Source: Wuchereria bancrofti (lineage: Eukaryota; Nematoda; Chromadorea; Rhabditida; Onchocercidae). From it: DNA of 64,000 bases. Position numbers and translations under genes: made by a program. Positions within the stretch are counted from its first letter, which is position 1. Every line of letters starts with the position of its first letter. The stretch covers positions 5,502,399 to 5,566,398 of the forward strand of contig SSBO01000001.1 of assembly GCA_005281725.1 (NCBI GenBank). Direction: 5' to 3'. The notes beneath the pieces are model-generated. The model saw only the letters and a list, made by a program, of their open reading frames with translations, searched no databases and had not been told where the DNA came from. This document shows, in pieces, positions 51,307 to 64,000 of this stretch.

Positions 51307-52907
51307 CTGTAATTAAATTGCGAAGGATTTAATTTGTACGCAAAAATGCCATTCTAAAATTTGAACTGCTCCTTAGCTTAATTTTTTTTGCGTAAAAGAT
51401 TAGCTTTTATTTTTCAATTTCCTTTACTTTACATTTGCTTTGCTCATTTTGCATCTCTTAAGTCTTAAACTCCAATTATGTCATGTTTTCCTCTTTATTT
51501 GTCTTTATCTGTTGAACACAGCCACTTTCTTTATTTGATACTACAGTTTTTATTAAATCGATTTAAGGAAGTAATGCATATGTGAGGATCTCTTAAGAAA
51601 CTAGGTTCATTTACTTGGAGAAGGGTACGTCAATAAATGCTTACTTTCCTTTGTAATTATTATTTTCATTTAAAATTACGTCAAAATAAAATTATAGTCC
51701 TTTTTTCCTCTATAGGAAGTATAAAGTTCGTTTTACTGTTAATTCTTTGAATGAACAAAATGTGATTTGTTGATGTGAAAACAAATGGATGTTCTGGAGA
51801 TTTTACTAACTTCTCAAATTATGCATTTCTCCATCCCGACAACCCACTATTCACTATAATGGTTCATTGGGACCTTACACGTCTGATTTTCCAGTATTTT
51901 AATTCATTTGTTTTTGCTGCCGACAACTAAACTTCCTGATTTTTTACGATCTCGATTTCATGGAGCTTTTCTGTATGTTTTTTTTTACGTTTGAAGTGGC
52001 ACTGCCGCAAAAATCTATTAGATTTTCTTGAAAAATATTTGAGATTACACGAAACAATATAACATACCCCAGAAATCGATCGTCCAGAAGACGTAGAAAG
52101 TAATGATTCTGCTGTTGACTTCCATATAATGTGAGATATACTGAAAATTTTCAGAAAAAAAAGATAAATTCATTCTAACAATTAATTTTAACTCATAAAT
52201 ACTATCCTTACTCAATTCTCCTAAGAGTGGATAGAATCTTAGATCCACTGAAACAATGAGTTAATCGATCAACAGGTTCATTCTGTTCATTCTGTGATGC
52301 TAAAAATTTAGTATGCATAATGTTAGAAGAAATAGGAAACGTGGAAAAATGTGATTTTTTTATTCTGTTAAAGATTTGAAGCATTTACAGAGAGGACTAA
52401 GGTAGAAGAAAAAATTTTAGTTATTTTAGTTTTGCCTTAAACCAAACGTCTCTATCACTTCGATAATAGCTGCTTTATAGTAAAATGTGGATTCCTTATT
52501 TCCTAAGTGGCGGTTTTTGCATTTTTTTTTTTCTAACTAAACGTACCAGCAAAGTGTAATGGTTTTAATTGATGAACTTTGTGCTTTATTAGAAATATCA
52601 AGTCTCAAAGGCGCAAGTAAACATGCTTAGCAAATTCCTGCAAAGAAATATCTTCATGAGACATTCACTTGAATTATTCTCAACATCTTTCGTCCAGTTT
52701 TATCATCCAAAGTTCAAAAAAGAAATTTTCGATCCTGAAAATAATCTCCTGTAATAAATGAATGCTAGGCTGGTATAGAAGTAACCTCTAGTAAACGCAA
52801 ATTTACAGGGACTCGAAAATACCGAATTTGATGAGTAAGGAAATGAAATTTTGATAACATAATGGAGTTGGGAAATAGTGCCACAAGAAGAAAATAAAAA
52901 GTTGGCC
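51307..52907. other. unresolved 5' region of helical-protein gene and upstream of dpy-19
   Basis: About 1.6 kb between two divergent genes. On the minus strand, exon-like blocks at 52213-52249 (LRFYPLLGEL) and 52064-52140 (containing YLTLYGSQQQNHYFLRLL) have proper acceptors and donors. The first can join directly to 51306 in phase; the second can follow the first but then cannot join to 51306. No ATG exon is identified. Confidence 0.4.
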
Positions 52908-55900
52908 ATGTTAGTTAATGAGAGGGAAAGTGTGGATGATTTCTCCAGGAAAAAGTCATCTAAGAAATCATTATTAATAGGCTCAAGACATAAAAACAGT
53001 CCAACTGCACTGAAACAATTATTGCGTATTATAAAAAGCACTGGTTGCAACGGTATCGAGAACTACCACACTTTGACCTTGGCCTTCTTTTTTGGTGCTC
53101 CTATCTTATAAAACAATAAGATGGAATAGCCACAATGTTCACGAAAAATACTGAGAATAAATGGAAGCTACCAACTCAAAATTTTCAACTCCAATCAGTT
53201 CCAAAGTTGTCTTTATGAGGTATGGAAAAGTGCACTTTTTCTCCTATCGCGGAGCCAGTTCGTAATTACAACGTTGTTGGTCGGACATTTTATAAACTTG
53301 TTTCATTGAGTTTTCTTGTTGATTAACTAACGTGATCAGCTTTTCATTCCCCTTTTCATCACCGGTGATATTTATATTACACGACAGATTTGTCATTTTC
53401 TTATCGTACCACTAAATAATCTCTTGAATTAGAAAAAAATGATTTTATGCTATACTGGCTTTGTAGTGAAAGTGAATTAAATTTAAAAAAAAAAAGTGAA
53501 AGGATTCGTTGGTGGGGAAAAAAGAGAAAGGATTTGGAAGACATTAATAACTCGATTATATTTTATTGGTTTCTTTTGACTTTTTAACAATTTTTACTAG
53601 ATTTTCATATTTTTAAAATTTAATTTCAGCACTCATACCAGCAGTACTAAATTATTCACATATTGGTACTCTATTCGAAAACGATCGACATTTTTCCCAT
53701 TTGGCCGATTTTGAACGTGAAATGGCTTATCGGACGGAAATGGTTGGTTCTTTGAGAGTGATTGGTAATATGCAGAATAATGGGATCAATAATATACTGA
53801 GTAAATAGTTGCCATTCATTAAGTAGGGAGAAGCAATAAAACAGACATTGCGAAAGGAAGGCTAAACAAAGCGAATAAAGATCATTCTAAATTCGATGAT
53901 CCTTCTAAACTAGAGAAATCCAAAAAGTCGTAGAATTGAAGCTTGGATGATTATGTGGATGAGGTTCTAAATTAAAGTGTAGAAAAGGCGATTAAATAAA
54001 TAAAGGACAAAATTTGTTTGGAAAGTAAACAATTTAGCAAATAAGGAAGTAGTAAATATTTTAATGTTTTCAGTATGTTGTTTGTTATTCTGTGTGTACA
54101 TTTGGTGAATGTGTACTGGAGCTTAGTATTCCAAAAATGTAGCTTTTCCCACGCTTTAATGTCATCATTGGTAATTCTTAAATAAGTGAACAGATACAGG
54201 AATGAACGATGTAGTGAAGATTGGTTTTGAAACTTTGCCAAATGAATTTTATATTGAAGAAATGAAATTGGAATATAATTTTGGATTTAGTTTCAAGTTT
54301 TAAAGTGGTTGGTTTATTCCTGCATTTTTATGTTTTAAAAATTAGTTTTCGAGCACGAACAAATATACAAAGGTTCAGAACCATAAAAAAAAGCATATAA
54401 CGAATGGTCTTGAGAGCAACTTTTTGAAACTTTTTTTTAAAAAGCAAAAGATTTTTGTTCGAAAACTAGTTTTTTAAAACATGCTGCAGTCCAACTTAGA
54501 AAGTTAGGGAAATTCTTTAAAAAAAGTTTAGATTAATCATGCTAACCAACCATTAAATGCTTTAGGTTTTTACCAAACTTTTCATTGGAAAAAGTGAAAG
54601 TACATGAAAGATCAAGAAGACTGATTGTTTGCAAGGAAGTAAGAGGCTGGCTAGCTAATGCGGGGCTTTAAGTAAGCAGATAAGAAAGCCATAAGTAATT
54701 GTTGGGAAGAGTAAACAAAGTAAGACAAAAGAAAGCTGTCAGTGAATGAGTGAATGATAAATTTCTAGATTTCACTGCTCTATGAATAATGCATTGCATG
54801 ATAAAACTGTTATTTCTATCACTGGTAATTCTAAGTAAATGGGGTAGTGGTGATTTAGTCATCAATCTTTTTGAATGTTTTATAATAGGAACGGAAGTAC
54901 AGAAATATTCACTCTTCTATTAATTGGGAATTTTTCTCAGTTGATTCATTAGAATGAGTCTGAGTCATCTATCAAAAATGAAATGGGTTGGGTTTACTCT
55001 TGCTGTGGTTTGCAAAATCTCCACTGGATGAAAAAGTTAGACGAGGAAGAAGAGATTTCTGAAAGAATTACAATAATAATGATAATAGCGATACTGATGG
55101 AAGAGATGTTTATCGTATTTTCGTGTGGAAATGGTAGTAGTAGTTTTCGTATTGATGGAATAGAGGGTAACACCAGTAGAAATGTAGTAGTTCGGCGAGT
55201 TTGTTGTGACAGTTGATGTGTTGTACACACCAAACAAAAGATAACTGTTACCGAAGGGGTGTTTGATGATGATGGGCGTGATGGTCGGACAAAGAAATGA
55301 GAAAGCATGTTCCTTCGATAAATTGGTAGTTGGTATCGTTAACAACTATGGTTATGCGGTAGTAAATCGGGTTCTTTTTCGGAGTTGTAACATTTGCAAA
55401 CTCCCTGCCATCCTAACCTTTACGTCTTCCTCTATCCTGTTGACACTTTTCAGTCTATTAAAAATGATGTTGTAGTCTTTGTCATTTATTTATTGCATTC
55501 GCTACCCTCAGTATATCATACCTAACCTGCCCTGATACATACTCTAACAGTACCAGCAGTAAATCGCTTTCTTTCCTTTTCTAACTTCACTCTTTCAACT
55601 AACTATACATTTTCTCTTACGCATTTCTCCTGTGCAGCACACTGGTAGGAGTGATGATGGCAATAATAATGATAATGAAAATGAAAGATAAATTCGTTCT
55701 GGAAACGAAGTATCGGGAAATGTCGGCTGTTGTTTTTTTCCCTTATCGTAACCAGGAATACAATACGAACAGCAATGGATACGGTGTCACATATCGTTGC
55801 TAATTATCCTAAATTTCTCTAATTCATGATTCATTAAGCAAACAGGAGAATGGTTTCTTATGTACTGTAGTGTAGATCAATCTCTTTAAACTTTACGGAG

Positions 55901-58900
55901 AGATTTGCTGAGAATACCAAAATACTGTCTAAACTTAAAGTACAACTTATCATTTCCTCAAATCCACTTATTATTGTTATCATTATTATTATTATCAATT
56001 GTTATTATTACTATTATTATTATCAATTATTATTATTATTAATTACTATTATTGGTTGTTATTATTTGTTATTATTATCGTCAAATTTTTAATTATTTCT
56101 ACCACTCTCATTTCTTCGTGTTATCTTTAATTGTAACAGAAGCGTATAGTTTTCACCGTTTTTATTCTCAAAATATGCCATTGTATTCTGTAAATATTTA
56201 GACGAATTATGATTTAGCAAAAATGCTTTTAATCACTTCGAACTGTGTGATAAATTGTAAAATGGGGCTTGACATCCCAATGAAAATATTCAAAACTAGT
56301 GTAAATATAGCTTATGTTACCTACGGAAGAAGGCTGTCTATATGCTTAAAATGGCCGTTTTTGCATATATCAGCACTGATAAAATTTATTATTGAATCAA
56401 TGTCACTGATAATCAGTGAAAAGGTGAAACCTGGAATGCAAGTATTCTAGTATGTGCGTATCACTTTAATAATAATGAAGTTTTTCAAAAAAGTAAAAAG
56501 AGCTAAATCTTTGGCTGTCACATGTTGTTCCCTTAAATTAAGTTCGTAATCATGTAACATATAAAAATGGACAAGCGAGACTTAGGAGAACTGCCTAAAA
56601 CGTTCTTTATTTGAAAAGCGTAAAGCAGATATAATACTTGTCACACTCGAACCAAAAATAATATTTAAATTAAAGAGTGAGAATGAGGTGTTTGAATAGT
56701 GAAATCAAGTTAAATTTGAGGTAAGGTGAAGTAGAAAAAACGGCTTAATCAGTTATTTTGCTTTCCCTTTTACTTATTTTACGTTAACTTAGGGAAGAAT
56801 TTTGTTGTTTTTTTTTTATCGTATCCGTATTGATAATCTCAAGAGGACTGATTTTCAATATATAATTTATTGATACTTTCCGTCGGCCCATTTTCTGCAT
56901 TTGTTGGCTGTTTTCAGTGACAACTTAAAGTGGATTTTGTTTTTTTCTTTAAATTGCAAAGCATCAAGGTAAAATCAGTGGATGAAAGAAATATTTAAGA
57001 AAATAAAATGATATTGCTTATCAGCAGTTCTAAAAAAGCAAGTGAAAGTATACAAATAAGTATTAAGGCACTGTTGCGAATGGGTTTGCAAAACTGTGAA
57101 TTTAAATAATGAACAGGATTCATAAGTGAAGGAAATATGGATGATAATACTGCAACTAACAACAGGAGATGGTGTATTTTTTGGTAAAATTTTTGGAATT
57201 AGAGCAGATCATCATCCATACTTATCATTTTTTTATATTCCAATTTCGCAATGTTCCCAAGTCTTTTTTTCTGAGAAATGAAAAAAAATTTTTCTATATG
57301 TTGTAAGTTTACGGTCCCTTAAATCCTTTTATATAATTACTGGAAGCAGGTGTGATCATGTACCTCCCGCCACATGATTTTGATAAAAATATTTCATTAC
57401 ATTTGAAATTCTTCAATAGAAAATATTGGTAGCTTCTCATAATATTAACTTTCGGGACAGATTAGAATTTCACTATAATCTATGATTAGATACTGTTTTC
57501 GCTTATTTAGAACTATTGAGATATACACTCCGAAGCAGGAAAATGGCTTAAAAATGTATAATTGATGTAGATCATATTAGAATTTAACTACGGTAGAAAT
57601 TTTTAGAAAATTTTTTTACGGTGGAAACTTTATCTGTTATCGGATAATGGTATAAACGTTACTAAACGAAAAAATGCTAGCCTTTCCTTTATTTTTTAAA
57701 GGCATTGGATATTAAATGGTAAAAGATACGGAAAAACTAAACATTACAGAGAAATTAATAACTTGGAAATTCTTTTTCTTGTTCCTGCCTGGTTCCTCTT
57801 ACGAATAGTAGTCTTAGTGATGAATGCATGTAATAAATTCTGAAATCTTTGAGATTATAGCAGATGAATAAATAGTTGTATCATCATTAATAGAACTTCT
57901 GTCACAGATCTATAGCAAAATTACAGTTTTCTGGATATACATACCAATATAAGCACCACTCCAGAAATCCCGGAAAGTAATAGTTCTGCTGAGAGATTAC
58001 GATGAAGTTCGGTCTTAATACTAGAATAGTTGCAAAAAGCTGTGGTAGTAATTCTTGCTTTAATATATTATTGTCATTCAGTATACTTTAACCTATTTTA
58101 GGGTTTGTATTATTCATTTTATAAAAAACTGATTGGTGAATCACCTTTTTTCGAAGTGCTAAACCAAATAACGAACGATAACGTAACAGAATATGGTCAT
58201 ACTATTAATACATTGAAGCGTTTTAACCTTTATCCTGAGGTAAATTCAATTTTTTAAAATTTGATTGGAGTTGCTGTTGTTAGGCTATTAGGTGACAATG
58301 ATGAAGTGAATAATTACATAGCTCATTTATACATACAAATATCTGCTTAGGATTATTGTTAAATGATTTGAACCTTAGTACTAATATTTGGTTAAGGCTA
58401 TCATTAGATGCTTTTTTGGAATTGCTTAGTTGGAATTGAGCATGAGGGTGATGTTTGATTCGAATTCCGCGGAAATTTTCAGAAGAATCGAAACTTTTAG
58501 TGATGGTTAGGCGAATACAGACTTTTCAACTATTATTACTTTTCAGGTGATTTTAGGTATAGCCTTCAAATTATTCAAAAAGATAGCTAATAAAAGTCAT
58601 TGGGTGGTGGAACAATGCTGGCAAGTCAACCGGGGTGACGACTTGCCACCTGTAGTCAGCTGTGAAGGTTAATTCTTGCAAACATTTTTAATGCAGTTAT
58701 TCGATGTTATTCTTGTCACCATAGTTTTGTCTTAAATGTTGCAGTTATTTCAAACACAATAAGGAGATGTAGTAAGCAAGCATTATATATCCTCTTTTTT
58801 TGACTTTATCTAATTAAAACTTCAGGAATCGGTAATGAACATTATTTTTATATCACCATGGTTTTCGTCTTGGCGAGTACAGTAGCTACATCAATATTTT

Positions 58901-61900
58901 TATTTGGAGTTTTGCTCAGGTCAGATTGCTACTATTATTACTCAAAGATATGAAAGGATTAACTTTGAATGGTGTAGGTATGAATGTGTGTAATAGGTGA
59001 TAAAGGAGGAAGGATAAAAGTATATAGGCAAACGAAGATAAAACTTGGTGGGACTACGTGAACACTATTATTAAATCCGCCAAATTGTAAACAGCGGGAC
59101 TGAACCTAAAGAAAGGTAAATTTATGATAGATCGAAATGTAACCGTTTTAGGCGTAAAATTTTTCTATTTTTCTACTTTAAAGTAAAGACAAATAGAATC
59201 TTTCCGAAACACTTGTTTATGCTGGTATCTTCAGGTTTGAAGGACAAAGTTTTTACGGTTTGCTTTAATGATTTTGAGGAGTATTTCTTTGAATATGTAT
59301 TCTCGTGGTTCATGATTCATTCTCATTTTGTGGAGTAGTGATTGGATATAGGCCAGTTTCACTTAACATTCACCATCGATTTCAAACAAAATGGTTGGAA
59401 ACATCATGAAGATCATATGAAGCTGTTGATGTTCGGAACAATGACTTCTTTGTTAATACCTCAGCATGCATTTTCTTCCAATAGTAGAATTTCTTTCAAT
59501 GTTGTTTCCTCCAATACTTTGTGGTGGCTGAATTTAGAAGTCCGTTTGAGATATGAAAAAAGTCCATATAGAGGAAAGAAGTGTAAAAGCGTCATGAAGT
59601 GATATAAGCAGGGCGAGCAGGACAGTTTATAAAGGAATCCCTGAGCTCATATATCAAAAGGCATATCATGATAGACGAAACATTAGTGTTTAACTTTTCG
59701 AGATCGCAAAATTTGAGGAAAATTACCTATCGATAGCAGAGTTAATTAGTTTTTCTTGATTAAACATTGTTCTTTGGTGATATTGGACCTAATTGGTTAT
59801 GTTTTTCACATCCAACTTTTTTCATTTTTGACGCTGTATTTTGCTCCATATGTAGCAGTTAGGCCAAGTTTTCTCTAATTTTAAAAGCTGCAGTGAATTT
59901 TCCGAATGCAAAAAATCTTTAAGAAACAACATATACGCATTTAATTCCAGTGACACAATATTAGGTGGCACACTTGCAGTCTGCTGCTTTTTTTTCAATC
60001 ATGGACAAGCCACGAGAGTACAGTGGACCCCTCCACTTCGCGAATCCTTCGGTTATCCCGTCTTTCTAGCTCAGATACTTGTCATCACATATGTGTTAAG
60101 GTAACTATTCGATATTTATGGTGGATTTTAGTTGTGATTTAAGTTCTAACTTCAGAATGGATTTCGAATGATTGTTGAAATTCTGTTATAGATGTAATTT
60201 GTTAAAATGCGCAGATGTAAATGTCAAAATTTTCAGATATATCAAAAATGGCTTCTTGTGGTCTCTGCTCATTGCTTATCTCACAACTACATTTGTGCTT
60301 TTTTGGCAGGTAGATATTGCGCTGATATGAAAGTTCTATTGCTTCGTAAAACAGCATTTAGATGTTAATATGCTCTTCAAAAATGATGATTTTATTTTTT
60401 TGTTAAATTATAGTTCTCTGCATTTGCACTCACTACTCAGATGGGTTCAATTTTCGTCACTTTTGTTCTTGATTTTATTCCAATCAGGACGATGACCACT
60501 ATTGTTTATGGTCATGCGGTACGTTTCATCCAAAGCTATGACTTTTCCAAGAATTTTTTTGAATTCAAAATTTTCTATTAGTTCAGTTGAAATTCTTAAG
60601 CTCAACATATATACTTATTTGACTGATTACAGATAGCATTTTTTACTGCATTTATGCTACTATTTGGTAATGAAATGCTGCTTACTTCCTTTTATTTGTC
60701 GAGCATCATCACCGTATGGGTAAGTTACTCTTAAGTACTAAATTTAAAGTAAAGTTTCAGGTTTTAAATTCTCAGTTGTTTTACTCGAGATCGATTTGAA
60801 TTCAAAAATCTAAAAATTCATTTGTTTGTTACAGATTGTTATGTCTCTGGATCGGTATCTATATCGTATCACTAATCGGCCATTCTATATTATTGTGAAT
60901 AGCACACTATTTATTGCTGGTACTGTAGGTATCAAATTAACTATAAGTCATTTGATGCGTGTGGAAGATGACGTAAATTTTTGTTTCTTTCTACATATAA
61001 TGTTGAAAAAGTTACCTTAAAAAAGTTTTGAAATTTTTATTTATTGTTATGTTGTATAAGGAAAAAAGGAAAAAACTCCAAACTGGTATTTGCATAGTTT
61101 CAGGCCCACATAATGGATCTTCTTCGTGCCAAATTTACATCATTTGCAAATTTTCATACACGTTTGTACACTTGCGCTAAAGAATTCGATTTTATAGGAA
61201 GGGAGGTAAACTATGAAAGTGTAGAGATATATTTTCATAGACGTCTTTGACATCCTAATGATGCATGTTTATAATGACATGTTTCGAAACAGATGATCGG
61301 CTGAAATTTTGTGAAAAACTTTGTGCTATAACTTCTTTATGGACAGTGTATAAGATTTCTTTTTAGAAAATCGTAGTCGTATTAAATCGACATTGCTTTT
61401 TCTGCCTTTTATTAAGCAAATGAATGAGATAGCTTTTCCTTTGTCGTTTCTCAAAAGGAACCACTTGTAGGATCTAACAGATCTTATGAGAACACTTCTG
61501 TTACCAGCTGCGGCTTTATCGTTTTTCCTCGTCTTCATGTTTTTTTTACATTATGAGTCGCTGATATACCGGGATAAAATTCGAGTCAAACCATGTGCAG
61601 AGGTATTTCATTTATATTAAAGAATTAAAAATATTCTTCACCGAACGTGCCGCTTCATTCATCTTGAAGATTCTTTAACCATTCAGTCTGGGTAACTACG
61701 TGTCCGACATTACAACGTCTGTTAATGTAGAAATTGTTTACAATAAGTTATACTTTTTTCTAGTGTTGATAAAACTTAGTTTTTTTGGTTTTTAAAGGAC
61801 AAGTGTATATTGAGATTTCAAATAAATGGATTCTAAATGGGTCAAAAGTCATGAATTGTAAAAGGCTTTTCTTACCTCGTTCATTATTTCAGATCGTTTA

Positions 61901-63562
61901 CAATATTATCCAAGGTATTTGTTTTATAATCATGGCTTGCCTTATCATGCGTTTGAAATTATTCATGACGCCTCATTTATGTATTATTGTGACAGTTTTA
62001 GCTAACTATGAGGTAAATCTAATTTGAATAGTGTCTCCTTGAAGTTCTTATAACCATCAAAATGTACTTCATTGAATGATTGAACATCTCTTGATATCTT
62101 ATTATTTGTAGTGTTTCAGTTCGTGATACACACTGTGCATTTTAACATACCAGAATGGATACATCGAATTCTAATTGTTATATTATTAGCAGCTATGGGT
62201 CATCAGGGCATAGTAAATATCCAAAAGCAGTGGGAAATTCAGGGAGAATATAGTAATCCCGACCAAGAAGCACTGTTCAATTGGATATCTAGTAAAACAA
62301 GATCTGGTATATATATATGTTCTATAGCAAAAATGTTTGGAATTTTTTTTTTTTGAAATACTCAAAGATTTCTTGGAACTGCAGATTTTATTCATGGATC
62401 TCAACCTATAAAATTTTGCATTATTCGTTATGTTTTCGTGAAATAGCTTGCAGATTCTGTTTTCGCTGGTCCTATGCCAGTTATGGCCAATGTCAAATTG
62501 TCTACCGGAAGACCGATCGTGAATCATCCTCATTATGAAGATGCTGGACTGAGGTATCATTTATTATTAGAAATACTGAAAATCTGTGTAAATTCTGTGC
62601 GTTTTCAACAATGGGTTTAAATGTAAATTTGTATAATATTTAATTTTACATTTTACTTATATGGATTTCGGCACACTAAATAACTTTTTCTTCCTTTTTT
62701 TAAAAGATAAAGAGCCATATATAATAAAGTCGATTATAAAATTGCATAAATGTTGTTGCAGTTTCAATAAGCTTTTTAAGTGTAATTTCAAAATCAAATT
62801 TTCAGATCTCGTACGCTCAAAGTTTACTCGATGTTTAGCCGAAAACCGTTGATAGAAGTTTACAATACTTTGAAAGGAATGGGTATCAATTATTATATTT
62901 TTCAGCCAAGTTGGTGTGACTCACGTATGTTGATGTTAGTTTTTCATTTTTTTAAGTTTCAGAAACAATCAGTACTCTATGAATAGTGAAATGAGCATAA
63001 GTAAGCTTTTCGCATAGTCGATTTGTAAAGGGATTTGAGGGTCTATTAAAATGTATGTCTGATTTCGAAAATTTTCTCAAAAATTGCAAAATAAAGATAA
63101 AATCTAATTTAATTGATTTTTATACTTAATTCTCTTGACACGCTTTCTATTTTTTTTTTTGACAAAGATTGTCTGAGTTGCGTTCTTGCTTTAGATGAAA
63201 TAAAACTAAATGTCAAAGTAGGATATATGAAATCGGTATCAAATTTCAACCTCAAATTGAGTAGAAGAAGGGAATTAGAACTTGAATACTGGTATATGGT
63301 GGCAAGTAGTTCGGCTTTTGGTCCGCTTATTTAACTGTAGAAATCCTTCCAGTAGCGTCTCGTACGACTACCGATGTTTTGTATTAATTGCAGACCGGAA
63401 TGTAGCTATCGAGCAATATGGGATTTACAGGACCCCGCCAATCGAAAGCGTGAATCATTATGTGATTTAATTTTAGAGGTGCTGAATGGACGTCGTATGG
63501 GAGCCCTTGCACCGTTCAAGATTGTATATAGTGCCAAGAGCTATGTCATTTTTGAACTCTGA
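52908..63562 (+). CDS. dpy-19: DPY-19 C-mannosyltransferase
   Basis: Seventeen exons (52908-53094, 53630-53742, 58102-58239, 58547-58667, 58826-58919, 59951-60100, 60237-60309, 60414-60518, 60633-60719, 60835-60972, 61104-61205, 61471-61602, 61893-62012, 62120-62306, 62454-62553, 62806-62928, 63394-63562) give about 712 residues, normal for the family. DPY-19 is a multipass ER enzyme that attaches mannose to Trp in thrombospondin repeats, for instance of UNC-5. Signature blocks include [126 protein letters not shown], and near the end YYIFQPSWC and [11 protein letters not shown]. About ten hydrophobic segments are seen. Start choice and the 62928 donor are tentative. Intron 2 is 4.4 kb. Confidence 0.95.
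53743..58101 (+). other. dpy-19: long intron 2 of dpy-19
   Basis: A 4.36 kb intron in a gene whose other introns are mostly 100-1100 bp. It is AT-rich and includes the ATT microsatellite. Open frames within it (for example 54983-55216 and 56223-56450 plus, 54994-55345 minus) show no recognisable protein features. Confidence 0.75.
55968..56079. repeat. interrupted (ATT)n microsatellite in dpy-19 intron
   Basis: About 110 bp of TTA/ATT units broken by ATC, GTT and AAT variants, including two tatcaatt interruptions. It is simple sequence within the long dpy-19 intron. Confidence 0.9.
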
Positions 63563-64000
63563 ACATTTTTAAATTTTTGGTGGACTTCTGTTTCTTTACT
63601 CATTCAGTTAACTTATGATCTACTATTTATAACAAATTCAATTTTTCCTTTTTTTTTCAACAACTGGATCTTGTTATTTAGATAAATTCCAATCACGAGA
63701 ACTACTTTTTTTTAAGGCAGCTACTAGTGTGTTTATTGTTTCCTTGCCTAGGTGACAACGTAGCAGTGAATGATATCACTTTTGATCAACTTTTGGCATA
63801 CAGAAATTTACGAATTAAATTTCTAATATGGAAGGAGAAAGAAATTCAGAAATTCCTTTTTTTTTCTTGACGAAACTAGATATTGATCAATATTTTCACG
63901 CAAGTTATGTTGTTCCTCCTGAAATAATATGGTTGAACAATTTGTTAGATCTTTGAAAGTAATCAGTGCATTTATTGAATTTTATAGTATTCATCAATCT
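63563..64000. other. 3' flank of dpy-19
   Basis: AT-rich sequence after the stop codon with T runs. No clear AATAAA close to the stop and no further gene was seen before the window ends. Confidence 0.5.

Noticed and set aside
52703..53050. 115-codon minus-strand frame
   Set aside because: It is antisense to dpy-19 exon 1, is Phe/Ser-rich and has no splice partners.
54994..55345. two overlapping minus-strand frames of about 100 codons
   Set aside because: Ser/Thr/Ile-rich low-complexity translation of simple sequence in the long dpy-19 intron, without start context or splice sites.
59342..59602. 86-codon plus-strand frame inside a dpy-19 intron
   Set aside because: It starts at TTG, matches nothing known, and the flanking dpy-19 exons join in phase without it.
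63113..63334. 73-codon plus-strand frame before the last dpy-19 exon
   Set aside because: It lies within the last intron and does not fit the phase or family sequence between exons 16 and 17.

Overview
This window is eukaryotic nuclear DNA and most probably comes from a parasitic (filarial-type) nematode. It is AT-rich. Genes are cut into short exons with GT-AG introns ending in the nematode acceptor TTTTCAG. Several start codons lie within 0-40 bases of an unpaired acceptor, as expected for spliced-leader trans-splicing. Several genes are packed head to tail with 250-700 bp gaps, as in nematode operons. The gene content also fits: a VWA-ZP cuticlin, a ZIG-8-like Ig protein and DPY-19. The species is an inference. 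No bacterial, viral, CRISPR, transposase, rRNA or tRNA sequence was recognised.

Layout. 222-799 (-): first exons of a Roquin/RLE-1-type RING protein whose body lies left of the window. 2053-6662 (-): EEF1A lysine methyltransferase 1, a putative 60-residue protein and LSM12. 7631-9723 (+): CSN5, the COP9 deneddylase. 10509-11338 (-): ribosomal protein L23 (uL14). 12988-14775 (+): RAB35. 17110-24537 (-): an 18-exon, about 824-residue cuticlin-like protein with VWA and ZP domains. 27918-34563 (-): a two-Ig secreted protein of ZIG-8/DPR type. 37428-44428 (-): an operon-like run of COX17, SEC20/BNIP1, PSMD10 (gankyrin) and an unrecognised four-span membrane protein. 46144-47705 (-): UBE2K-type E2. 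48211-48396 (+): possible small gene. 49146-51306 (-): unrecognised helical protein, N-terminus unresolved. 52908-63562 (+): DPY-19 C-mannosyltransferase.

Most genes are housekeeping: protein turnover (CSN5, PSMD10, UBE2K, Roquin RING), translation (RPL23, EEF1AKMT1, LSM12), traffic (RAB35, SEC20) and copper delivery for respiration (COX17). The VWA-ZP protein, the ZIG-8-like protein and DPY-19 serve cuticle and neuronal or extracellular functions. Exon models were built by hand from reading frame, splice-site and phase agreement plus remembered family features. The joins in the conserved genes keep phase, apart from the two breaks described in LSM12 and CSN5. No single novel system stands out. 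The best leads are the four-span protein in the operon-like run, the unrecognised helical protein, the TM-less tail of the VWA-ZP protein, and the apparent coding breaks in LSM12 and CSN5.
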